Part shown: positions 50,521 to 58,285 of the stretch, in pieces
How the letters are laid out: each line of letters begins with the position of its first letter
Numbering within the stretch: the first letter of the stretch is position 1
Assembly: GCA_035999765.1 (NCBI GenBank)
Contig: CP108521.1
Coordinates: 7,254,001 to 7,318,000, forward strand
Length of the DNA: 64,000 bases
Source of the DNA: Streptomyces sp. NBC_01231
GTDB lineage: Bacteria > Actinomycetota > Actinomycetes > Streptomycetales > Streptomycetaceae
Reading direction: 5' to 3'
Made by a program: the position numbers and the translations under genes
The notes under the pieces: model-generated
What the model was told of the DNA's origin: nothing
What the model saw: the letters and a program-made list of their open reading frames with translations, nothing else
Database searches by the model: none

Positions 50521-50745
50521 GTGCACTCGGTCCGCGACCTCCAACAGTTCCGCGTTCTCAGTGTGTGCCACGCCCAGCGCTGGGACGACGAATCCGGCGA
50601 CTACACCGACCCGCAGTCGGCCGACCTGGGGCCCGTCACCGTCGACGCCGTCAGCTGGGCGGGCGAGTTGGGCCGCAGTGCGTACCGCCACTACGAACGG
50701 GGTGGTGAGTACCCCGGCTTCGACGGCCGCCCGAACATCATTACG
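50521..50745 (+). pseudogene. Coding-like remnant of unknown origin
   Basis: The frame from GTG at 50521 shows strong G/C at third codon positions (VHSVRDLQQFRVLSVCHAQR; then SADLGPVTVDAVSWAGELGR) for about 75 codons, as in a real gene. It loses this bias near 50750 without a recognisable end. No ribosome site or family is seen. The surrounding 690-base gap (50200-50892) holds nothing else. It is probably the broken 5' part of a lost gene. Confidence 0.4.
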
Positions 50746-50892
50746 GACTCGGCCGCGGACCTCCCTCCCCGATGGCCCCTTCAGAGTGCACGGTCGGCGA
50801 CCTATCACCGCGTCTCGGTATGTCCGAACGAAGTGAGCGCCGACGGCGACAGCGGCAGTATCAGCCGCGAAGGAAGACCCAGTTCCCAGTTC

Positions 50893-51246
50893 TCAGTTCG
50901 GAGCCGGGGAGGCCGTGTCGTCGGCCTTGTAGTCGAAGTTGATCTGGGAACCCTCAACAGAGGTCACCTTCACCGTCACGCCCAAGGTGCTGCCGTCCTT
51001 CGCTGTGAGCTCGCAACGGGTGGAAGTACCGACCTTCCCGGCAAGGTCCTCGGGGCAGGTGATGTCTGGCTTCGGCTGGCCCGTTGTGGCTGCGAGCCGT
51101 TCGGCGAGGGCCGTGGCCAGCTTGCCCGAAGACATTTTCGGCGTGGATGTTCCGACGTTGACCGAGGCCGAGCAGCCGACGAGCAGCACGCCGACGGCAA
51201 GCGTCGAGAGGCTCCAAGTTGCTGCGGACAAGCGGGCCATGGTCAT
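50893..51246 (-). CDS. DUF4333-type lipoprotein, copy B
   Basis: The ATG at 51246 has GGAG six bases upstream, like copy A. The 117-residue protein keeps the signal peptide, lipobox LLVGC, and Cys pair of copy A; differences concentrate at residues 30-41 just after the lipid anchor and at the C-terminus. About 78% identical to copy A by hand alignment. The upstream DNA also matches copy A around GCAAAANATCTTCAC. Confidence 0.82.
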   Translation of the reverse strand: MTMARLSAATWSLSTLAVGVLLVGCSASVNVGTSTPKMSSGKLATALAERLAATTGQPKPDITCPEDLAGKVGTSTRCELTAKDGSTLGVTVKVTSVEGSQINFDYKADDTASPAPN

Positions 51247-51553
51247 GGTGGGCTCCATTTTCGGTGGTCAAGGCAAGATGACGCCGGAAGCATACTGGGC
51301 CGGGCTGCTCTGGGCATATTACTGGAGCGGCTTCCCCGCAGCCGGAGCCGGGCTCAGGAGATCAGATGGTGCTATGAGACAGACTGTGCGCATCAGCCTG
51401 AACTGAGTAGCTGGTGGCACTCCATGCGCTCTGCACTGTCCCCGCAAAAGATCTTCACTTGAAAGGGGCTGGCGGGAGATATTCATTGACTCTCCGAGGA
51501 AGATCAAGCCTCACCAAGTCATCAATTTCGCAGCAGTTCACCGAGCAATATCG

Positions 51554-52214
51554 ATGGGCTGCTTGGTCAACGCGAAGTCCCTGTGTGACCTGCGCCGACG
51601 GGTCGGTTCCGCGCCGATGCGGCGGTTGTTCGAGGTCCTGGCCAGGCCGTCGCGCGGCCGACGACTCCCGGAGAGCGGTTCAGGCCCGGCAGACGGTGCA
51701 GCTACCCGACGCTGGAACTGATGACCCTGGTGGAGACCGGAACCCGGGCTTGACCGGCGCCGTGTTCAGCCCCACTCGCGACGGCGAGAGCGGCTGGGCT
51801 CGTCGGCTGCTGCACCACCTGGGACCGGACATGCTGGTCCTAGTTCGGTGTAGATGGCACCGTCGTGTCGGCGAAAGCGATGTCGCTGAGTTCTAAGGGC
51901 AGTTGGGCCTTGTGGTGGGACGATGCCTGTGCTTCTCCCTCTGGGACAAGGGCTTTGACGTCAACGCGGTCCTCGTCACCGTTGCCGACACCGCAGCCGG
52001 CTTCCTGGCCCGGCTGCGCACCCGTCGTCGCACCCGGACCTGCCCCGGCTCGCGGACGGCTCCTACCTCTCTGTCATCGCTGCCCTTCCGGTGCGCGTCG
52101 TAGACGCGCAGATCACTGTGAGCTGCGGCTACAGCTCGTTCGTCACCTCCTGTCGGCTGGTGACGACCCTTAGCGGCGTCCGCCGCCACCCCGCCCCGGT
52201 CCTCATCGGCGTTC
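51554..52214 (+). pseudogene. IS4-family transposase relic
   Basis: Fragments in order but in different frames match IS4-type transposases: DLRRRVGSAPMRRLFEVLA (51584), YPTLELMTLVETGTRA, LTGAVFSPTRDGE...ARRLLHHLGPDMLVL, DKGFDVNAVLVTVADTAAGF, then VVDAQITVSCG and SCRLVTTLSGVRRHPAPVLI. There are frameshifts, stops and a deletion between the third and fourth blocks. No inverted-repeat ends were identified. It is dead and lies between the lipoprotein and helper genes of cassette B. Confidence 0.75.
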
Positions 52215-52351
52215 AAATGTCCTCTTTCATGAGCTTGTTCAGGCGGAGGGTGGGGCGCAAGAGGGGGGAGTGGCCGGTAGTGTGCACGGCGAGCTTCCGT
52301 GGTTGGTGCCTCAGGCGCACGGATGAGATACGTATGCAACGGGGGTTGCCC

Positions 52352-52756
52352 ATGGGATCCGGCGATGGCGGCGAGCCGACACTTGCGAGTTCGCCGAGCA
52401 ACAAGGCGCGCGCGGCGAAGTTTATGGAAGAGCACATGATGCCGGATACCCAGGCAGCCGCCCGTATGGCGGACGGCGGTGGAGCGGTGCGGACGCCCTT
52501 CGTCACCCCGGTAGCACCTGCGAGCCCCCTGATGAAGCAGGACACCGGGCTGAAAGGGCTTTCCGCCTGGGTCTCGGACCAGGCTGTCTCCGACGCGCTG
52601 ACCGTTTGGCAGGGGCAGGCAAACCGGCTGATTGGGCGGTTGCAGCAGGAGACGAACGGGCTACACGGCACGAAGACCCTCTTCCAGAATCAGGACACCA
52701 CAGTCGGCGCGCAGGCGGCCGGCGTACGGCCCCCGAGCAGTTTCGACGGAATGTGA
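52352..52756 (+). CDS. Small helper-like protein of cassette B
   Basis: The ATG at 52352 follows GGGGG by seven bases; an in-frame ATG lies upstream at 52334. The 134-residue product has a disordered N-terminus and a helical part (SDQAVSDALTVWQGQANRLIG) with WQG, a WXG-type turn. It occupies the position of the 47189 gene relative to the large protein but has little sequence similarity. The next gene starts 13 bases later. Confidence 0.6.
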   Translation: MGSGDGGEPTLASSPSNKARAAKFMEEHMMPDTQAAARMADGGGAVRTPFVTPVAPASPLMKQDTGLKGLSAWVSDQAVSDALTVWQGQANRLIGRLQQETNGLHGTKTLFQNQDTTVGAQAAGVRPPSSFDGM

Positions 52757-52768
52757 CGGGGAGCGGCC

Positions 52769-54103
52769 ATGACGCTGAACTACCACGACGTGATGACGGC
52801 CGATCTGTCTCCGCTCGCGGACGTGTCCAAAGCGTGGAAGAAGATGGGTGACCGCTTTGGTGAGCTGAAGACCGACTACGAGAAGCACGTGCAGTCCGTG
52901 CTGGGCGACGGAAATTGGCAGGGGCTTGCCTACGGCACGCAGCGGCAGTACGCCTCGGCGACGGCCTTCGAGTTCGGAGCAGCCAAGGCGGAGGCGCTGG
53001 CCGTCGCCAGTCTTCTCACGGACGCGCACACCGAGCTGACTGGCCTGCAGAAGGCGGTTAAAGATCTGGTCCAAGATGCTGAGGAGAAGGACTACAAGGT
53101 CGACAGCTCCGGCAAGGCGACGTACGTCGGCTACGACAAGCTCTCCGAACAGGAAAAATACGCTCTCCACCACGACCCCGACTACTCCCAACTGATGGCC
53201 GACGCCCGTGAGAAGGCGCAAGGGTGGACCGACGACATCGCCAAGGCAGTCAAGGCTGTCGACGAGGCCGACCAGAGCGTGAAGCGGGCGCTGGCCCGCG
53301 CGACGAGCGACGTGTCGATGAACGGTATTGGCATCGGCGGATTCAATGCCTTGGCCGTGGGCGACCTAGCGAAGGCCGGTAAGCCGGACCCCAAGGCCAC
53401 TACGAAGACCGACGGTTGGGTCTCCGAAGGTGACCGCGATGCCTCCGGCCCGGGCGTCGGTTCATCGGCCACCGGACCTAATACCGGGACCGGCAAGCTC
53501 GGCGAGGCCGAGGCGCATGCCGACCTCGGCCGCGCGACCGCTGAGGGCTCGCTCACCAACGGTCCGTTGAAGCTCGCCGGGGACGCTGAAGCCTATGCGG
53601 GAGCCAAGGGTTCCATGGCCGGCGGCATCACCAACGAGGGTATCCAGGGCGAAGCAGGCGCCTTCGTGGGCGGCGAAGCCTCGTCCAAGGGGCGCGCCGA
53701 CCTGGGCCCCGTCGGGGTGTACGGGCGGGCGGAGGGTATGGCGGGCGCCAAGGCCGGTGTCAACGCGCAAGCCGGTTCCGACGGCGTGCAGGCGGGCGGC
53801 GAGGCATTCGCGGGTGCGAAGGGAGGCTTCGCCGGGGGTGCCGACGTCGGGGGAATTGGCGTGGGCGGCACAGTCGAGGGATGGGCCGGTCCTGGCGCTG
53901 AGGCAAGCCTGAACTACAGCAAGGACGCCAATGGCGCATGGCACTTTGCTCCGAAAGCGGGAGTCTCCCCCGCTTTCGGTGGTGCGTTGGGATTCGAGGT
54001 TACTGTTGACCCAGGGAAGATCGCCGACACCGCGAGCTCCGCGGCCGACGCAGTGGGGGACGCAGCCGGGTGGGTGGGCGACGGGGTCGGCAGCCTGTTT
54101 TGA
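52769..54103 (+). CDS. Putative type VII-secreted protein with Ala/Gly-rich repeat C-terminus, cassette B
   Basis: The 444-residue product has a long helical N-terminus with NWQGLAYGTQRQ (WXG near residue 50) and a paired helix (ASATAFEFGAAKAEALAVAS). After about residue 230 comes an imperfect Ala/Gly repeat (GDAEAYAGAKGSMAGG, GRADLGPVGVYGRAEG, GGEAFAGAKGGFAGG). The end VTVDPGKIADTASSAADAVGD matches the end of the 47517 product. The N-terminal halves differ, so the C-terminal region is what is shared. Function unknown. The LpqN-like gene follows after 44 bases. Confidence 0.72.
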   Translation: MTLNYHDVMTADLSPLADVSKAWKKMGDRFGELKTDYEKHVQSVLGDGNWQGLAYGTQRQYASATAFEFGAAKAEALAVASLLTDAHTELTGLQKAVKDLVQDAEEKDYKVDSSGKATYVGYDKLSEQEKYALHHDPDYSQLMADAREKAQGWTDDIAKAVKAVDEADQSVKRALARATSDVSMNGIGIGGFNALAVGDLAKAGKPDPKATTKTDGWVSEGDRDASGPGVGSSATGPNTGTGKLGEAEAHADLGRATAEGSLTNGPLKLAGDAEAYAGAKGSMAGGITNEGIQGEAGAFVGGEASSKGRADLGPVGVYGRAEGMAGAKAGVNAQAGSDGVQAGGEAFAGAKGGFAGGADVGGIGVGGTVEGWAGPGAEASLNYSKDANGAWHFAPKAGVSPAFGGALGFEVTVDPGKIADTASSAADAVGDAAGWVGDGVGSLF

Positions 54104-54147
54104 TGCACGCCCCTGCGGACCCTCTGCCGTTGTAAGGATGGCCCGAG

Positions 54148-54645
54148 ATGCCTACGAACCTGCCCGTACCCATCCAGTTCGAGCTGCCGGAAGGTTGGAG
54201 GGCTGAACCGCCGGATGAAGCTGGCGCGCCGGGTGCCGCGTTCGTCGCGCGGTATTTGCAGCCGGATGCCGGATTTTCTGCGAACATCACAATCGACGGC
54301 GAGTACCGCCCGGACGCGACGGCGCTGTCCGAGATCGCCCACGAGTCCGTGGGGCGCCTGCGCCAGGCCGCTATGTCGGTCGAGGTCACCGGCCACCATG
54401 AGATCGGCTCGGCTGATGCGCCTGGCTTCACGCAGACACTGGCTGTCTCGGCCGTCGTCGGCGGCGTACACCGCGACCTCGTCCAGCCACAGGTGTACCT
54501 GTCCATGCTGGACATTACCGATCCGCACAAGCGGGCGGTGATCCGTCTGGTTCTGACGGTCACCGCGTCTCAATACCCTTACGTCCTAGGCGACTTCCAG
54601 GACTTTGTGCGTACCGTCCGCCCGGACAACCGCGTGGCTTCATAG
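54148..54645 (+). CDS. LpqN-like domain protein, cassette B
   Basis: The 165-residue product is a paralogue of the 48842 product: PVPIQFELPEGWRAEPPDEAG, DAGFSANITIDGEY, IAHESVGRLRQA, VLGDFQDFVRTVRPD. No signal peptide. It follows the large WXG protein in the same order as in cassette A. Function not known. Confidence 0.68.
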   Translation: MPTNLPVPIQFELPEGWRAEPPDEAGAPGAAFVARYLQPDAGFSANITIDGEYRPDATALSEIAHESVGRLRQAAMSVEVTGHHEIGSADAPGFTQTLAVSAVVGGVHRDLVQPQVYLSMLDITDPHKRAVIRLVLTVTASQYPYVLGDFQDFVRTVRPDNRVAS

Positions 54646-54709
54646 CGCGTCGTGCCGCCGCAAGCGGCAAACCTTCCGCCTACAACCCGACCTCTCTTAG
54701 GTTGACTTC

Positions 54710-55222
54710 ATGGGACTCTTCGACAAGCTGACCGGAACCAAGCACCCCGACGGCGGTGTCGCGCCGCGCTCAGCCGATGAGGTGCGGAAAGCCCTACTCG
54801 GACTCAACCGGCCGGATGTTCCGTACGTTATCCGCCACGGCGCCGCCGAGGGAGCCGATCTGGTGGCGGAGTGGCGTATGGCGGAGCCCGCCTGGCAGGC
54901 CATCTTCGTGGAGTCGCAGATGACGCGGGTCGTTCGGATTCGGATGCGTCTGGTCCAGGAAGACCATGAGTTGCGTGCCCTTGAGGAAGGGTGGGAGGTC
55001 ACTCGAGTCGGGAATCCGCCGAAGCTCAAGATTTCGGGGGCGTACTCGCGCGGGCCCGACAGGACCGTCTCCCGTCACTACACGGTCGAGCGCGGGGAGA
55101 GCGGCCGCCTCGAAGCGACGGAGACTTTCCGCTTCAACGGTGCTGACCTGCGCGACCCATTGGAGAACGCTGTCCTCCAATCGGGTTGGACCTGGCGCGG
55201 CGTGATCTTCGGCAAGCTGTGA
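54710..55222 (+). CDS. Protein of unknown function
   Basis: The 170-residue product (MGLFDKLTGTKHPDGG start) has a basic mid-region and several beta-strand stretches (YVIRHGAAEGADLVAEWRM, RVVRIRMRLVQEDHELRALEE). No signal peptide or family recognised; it resembles a class of short streptomycete proteins of unknown role. It is downstream of cassette B and has no copy after cassette A. Codon use is normal. Confidence 0.7.
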   Translation: MGLFDKLTGTKHPDGGVAPRSADEVRKALLGLNRPDVPYVIRHGAAEGADLVAEWRMAEPAWQAIFVESQMTRVVRIRMRLVQEDHELRALEEGWEVTRVGNPPKLKISGAYSRGPDRTVSRHYTVERGESGRLEATETFRFNGADLRDPLENAVLQSGWTWRGVIFGKL

Positions 55223-55339
55223 GGTTAGAGGGCTCTTGGACTCGCTGCTTTGGCGTGCGTGGGTCCTCCACCATTTGCCCCTAACACCTGGCCGACCGGG
55301 GGGGGGGCATGCTGGCGTACCCTTCGAGTACCGGGACCA

Positions 55340-55690
55340 GTCCCGCCTGCACCGTGCGCTCCGGAAGATGCCCTAGGACTTCAGACGGGAGACTCCACCG
55401 TCGATCGGGGCCCGCACTCTCGAAAGCGGCCGGTTGACGGTCTGTTGGGTGATTGTCCCTTCGCATCCCGCAGGGCGTCTGGCCGCGGTGGTCTCACCCA
55501 CGCAGCGATGCAATCGCGATCGGCGAGGATCGGTACGCCTTGGCGCTCGCAGATCCTGATGCTCCGGTGGGTGCCGTCGAGCAGGACGAACTTGGGGTCC
55601 GCCTCGCGCAGAGTGCGCAGGAGACGGGGGGCCAGGAGATCGATGACCGTGCCATGGGTGACGCCTGCTTTCACACCCGGCCAATTGTGC
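55340..55690 (-). pseudogene. IS5-family transposase relic
   Basis: On the reverse strand, VTHGTVIDLLAPRLLRTL and DPKFVLLDGT, then VPILADRDCIAAW, then TITQQTVNRPLSRVRAPIDG and GVSRLKS match IS5-type transposases. The frame changes near 55465. After SRLKS the usual Trp codon is TAG, and the family sequence resumes as GIFRSARC. The central DDE part is missing. It marks the right side of cassette B. Confidence 0.75.
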
Positions 55691-55798
55691 CTTGCTGGTC
55701 TTCTTCTTGTTGTCCCTCGGCCTCTTCGGCGCGCTCGTTGAGCTTCCCCTCCGACGTCGCGCGAATAAGGGGATACGCACGCGAACCCATGGAAGAGG

Positions 55799-56491
55799 TC
55801 AGCCTTCGTACCCGGGCCAATTCGCCTTGCTGATCGAAGGAACCGAACTCGGGAGGTTAGTGTCGTTCTTACAACCCCCCTGTTTGGCGACGTCACGGGC
55901 CAGTTGGAGCATGATGTCCACGCCGACCTTGCGGGCCTCGGCTGCGGGCAGGCCACTCCCCTTCATCGGCCGTGCCAGGACATCGACCTTGATGTACTTG
56001 TCCCGCTTCTTGTACGCGGGTGCGTCGTCGGGAAGATCGGGCTTGCACTCGAAGAACACCACCTGCGAGGCCCTGAGGTAGTACGCAAGGACGCCCATGT
56101 CCATCCGCGTGCGAGGTTCGTCTCCCTGTGCGTCGGCCGTGGGCAGCTCCTCGGATGGAGGAGCGTCGCCGTTCCAGGCGATGTCGACGTCCAGAACGGT
56201 GTCCAGTGAGCCGTCGCTCTGTGCCTCGTATTCGCAATGGCTCGGAAGGTGCTCCGACACCACCCGGAAGTCGTCCTGTTGATACAGGAGCTTGCTGCCT
56301 GGCGCAAGAAGCTTCTGCAGGGTGGCCTGATTCGGTGTCCCGTTCCAACATGGTTTGGTTGGGGCCTTGAGCGCGTCGGCTTTGGCTTCGTCGGAGCGGT
56401 CCAACCAGACGTAGACGCCCGCTCCTAGGGCCGCCAATACGACAACGACACAGAGCGCTTTCGCTCTGCCGGACATTCTTCCGACGCTCAT
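55799..56491 (-). CDS. Membrane-anchored protein of unknown function
   Basis: The 230-residue product has one N-terminal membrane segment (about 11-29, ALCVVVVLAALGAGVYVWL) and an extracytoplasmic part with four cysteines (KPCWNGTP, SHCEYEAQ, FFECKPD, GGCKND), which could form two disulfides. No enzyme motif. Flanked by the IS5 relic and a long non-coding stretch, so it may belong to the same island. Function unknown. Confidence 0.72.
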   Translation of the reverse strand: MSVGRMSGRAKALCVVVVLAALGAGVYVWLDRSDEAKADALKAPTKPCWNGTPNQATLQKLLAPGSKLLYQQDDFRVVSEHLPSHCEYEAQSDGSLDTVLDVDIAWNGDAPPSEELPTADAQGDEPRTRMDMGVLAYYLRASQVVFFECKPDLPDDAPAYKKRDKYIKVDVLARPMKGSGLPAAEARKVGVDIMLQLARDVAKQGGCKNDTNLPSSVPSISKANWPGYEG

Positions 56492-57213
56492 GTCATCCCT
56501 GCTGGGTCGTGTGCTCTACAAAATCTCGTCAACTACTGCCGAGCCAAGGTCATTTCGAAAGGTTGCGCTTGTAGTGGTCCTTGGCCTCCCGCTGAAGCCC
56601 TCTCACTGTGGTCGAAGCTCTCACCTGCGACCTGAAGTCCGTTCCTTGCGGTCTCGGCAGAGGTGTTGCGTTCCGGTGCTCTGCTGGTGGAAGGCGGGTT
56701 GTCGCGTTGCGCTTTGGGGTCAGTTGGTTCCGCCAGTCCTGAGGCGGCGGGCCGATCTCCTGCCTGGTCTCGGCGGGGCTGATGGGAGCCGGAGCAGGGT
56801 GCACTGCGTGGCCGCGATGCCCAGCGGTCTCAGTCGCTGCTCTTTCCGGGCCTGCAGATGCGTCACATCTGGAGGGCGCTCAGCAGTGACCCAATCCGTT
56901 AGGCGGTCTTCCTTCGCCTGTAGTCGGTCAGCCTCTACTGTTGCCATCGCGAGGGCGTGATCAGGTCGTGGCCGGCAGGGGTGCTCGGAGGCAGGGTGCC
57001 GTGCTGTTGCACCTCCGGCTCGAAGTTCTGACGAACGAAGCAACCTGGGCAGAGAATCGCCCCCGTGCAGATATGCCGTCCGTGCTTCACGCTGGCCCAA
57101 CTGCGCTTGAATCCTATGGAACGCGGCGCTGTGGGCGTTATGCGGAATTCAAGATCCCTGTCGGCAGGGATCCTGCTTCTTGAGTGCTGCCGTATAGCCA
57201 GAAATCAAGTTCT
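56492..57213. other. Stretch without a supported gene
   Basis: No frame shows convincing codon bias, ribosome site and family similarity together. A reverse frame at about 56720-56960 (ATVEADRLQAKEDRLTDWV) has weak resemblance to helicase-associated repeats but mixed codon use. A hairpin (57153-57172) is described separately. Confidence 0.5.
57153..57172. terminator. Small hairpin below the truncated WXG-locus gene
   Basis: GATCCCTG-TCGG-CAGGGATC is a perfect 8-bp stem on both strands, 42 bases downstream of the 57214 stop on the reverse strand. It could terminate that gene. Confidence 0.5.
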
Positions 57214-57360
57214 TCATGGCCGACTCGTCTTTCCGGCCAGGAACAGGTCGCCACCGCCTCCACCCCCGCCGCCGTCTGGGGCCAGCTGGTTGAGGCGCAT
57301 GCGCGTCGAACCTCGTTCGGCAGCTTCGGACTTCAGCTGCTCCCACTCGTCCCATGCCAT
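57214..57360 (-). CDS. Truncated type VII-locus protein (48 residues)
   Basis: The ATG at 57360 has GAAGGG upstream. The product begins MAWDEWEQLKSEAAERG and has RMRLNQL and then a run of eight Gly before GDLFLAGK. I recognise this N-terminus from longer streptomycete ESX/toxin-locus proteins that continue for about 100 residues with WXG-type helices. Here a stop comes after 48 codons. In another frame the sequence runs on as DESAMKNLISGYTAALKK, so a frameshift or internal deletion is likely. Probably a broken partner gene. Confidence 0.6.
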   Translation of the reverse strand: MAWDEWEQLKSEAAERGSTRMRLNQLAPDGGGGGGGGDLFLAGKTSRP

Positions 57361-57836
57361 TTGCGGCACCCTTCCCCGTGACCGTGCTCTTCCCCGTGGT
57401 CACCCTGAACCCTTGTGGCTCCTGCCAACTTCTGGTGATGCCGCGGGAGTGTGCAGCACGCTAGCAAGCTAGTTGGCGCTAGAGGGGGGTTGCTGCGCAG
57501 TCGTGATCGGTCGCGTGTAGAAGTTTGATGAAGATCGCGAAGTGGGCTGTTCTATCGGCGTCGACAGCGGTCACGATTGGTCAGCACCTTGGGATCCGCG
57601 CGGCGAGGCGCCTGCGCAACCGGCCGACGCAAACTCGCAAATCGGGCAAAGTGCTACGCCTGCCTGGGTCTCGTAACCGACTTAACACACAACGCTGTTG
57701 GCCCCGTTGTACCGGTTGACTACAGTGGTAAAAGCGTTGTGAGACGTGGCTTGCTTTGCAATCGTGCGGCGAGTGGGTGGGTCGGTTCCGGGCTGGTTGG
57801 GGCTGATGGGTGTACGGGGAAACGGGGAGGGGTGTC

Positions 57837-58283
57837 GTGGGCCGACCGGACGACACGGCGGGGGCCGCGTCCGCGAGTGGGGCGACGGACCTGGATGTCC
57901 GTAACGACATGCTGCAGGACTTCGTCGACAAGGTGGATGCGGCACTCCGCAAGCTCGAAGGGTCGGCCGGCAACCCGACCAAGGTGAGTGCCCAGACCAT
58001 CAAGCAGACCTCCTTGAGCAGTGGGTCGCACAGCTTTGGCGCGGCAGAAGGCCTGTACAAGGAGTACAACCGGGTCCACCGAGAGCTGACTGATCTTTCC
58101 CGGACCCTCCATCTGCAGATCGAGGCGATCGGGATCGCGGTGCTTGGTGCCAAGCACGGTTTCGAGGGGCTTGAAGAAGAACAGCGTCAGCGCTTCTGGC
58201 AGATCCAGACGCAGATCCAGCAGATCCAAAGCGCGAAGGATGGCGGGCAGCACACCGGCACTCGCGACTCCGGGAGTCTGTAA
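57837..58283 (+). CDS. ESX-locus helical protein (partner of the PPE-like protein)
   Basis: The GTG at 57837 has GGGGAGGGG upstream. The 148-residue product is helical: MLQDFVDKVDAALRKLEGS, then RVHRELTDLSRTLHLQIEAI, then EEQRQRFWQIQTQIQQIQS. No WXG motif or signal peptide. The PPE-like gene starts two bases after its stop, the spacing expected for a co-secreted pair. Upstream (57361-57836) there is no gene. Family not recognised. Confidence 0.65.
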   Translation: MGRPDDTAGAASASGATDLDVRNDMLQDFVDKVDAALRKLEGSAGNPTKVSAQTIKQTSLSSGSHSFGAAEGLYKEYNRVHRELTDLSRTLHLQIEAIGIAVLGAKHGFEGLEEEQRQRFWQIQTQIQQIQSAKDGGQHTGTRDSGSL

Positions 58284-58285
58284 CG

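Noticed and set aside
51893..52435. Reverse frame of 180 codons over the IS4 relic
   Set aside because: It is antisense to the transposase fragments, rich in Arg/Pro/His, and has no start site.
55250..55741. Forward frame of 163 codons over the IS5 relic
   Set aside because: It runs opposite to the transposase fragments, has no ribosome site, and its product has no domain.
56720..57100. Reverse frame resembling helicase-associated repeats
   Set aside because: Only a weak resemblance (ADRLQAKEDRLTDWV); codon use is mixed and no ribosome site is present. Left as a gap.
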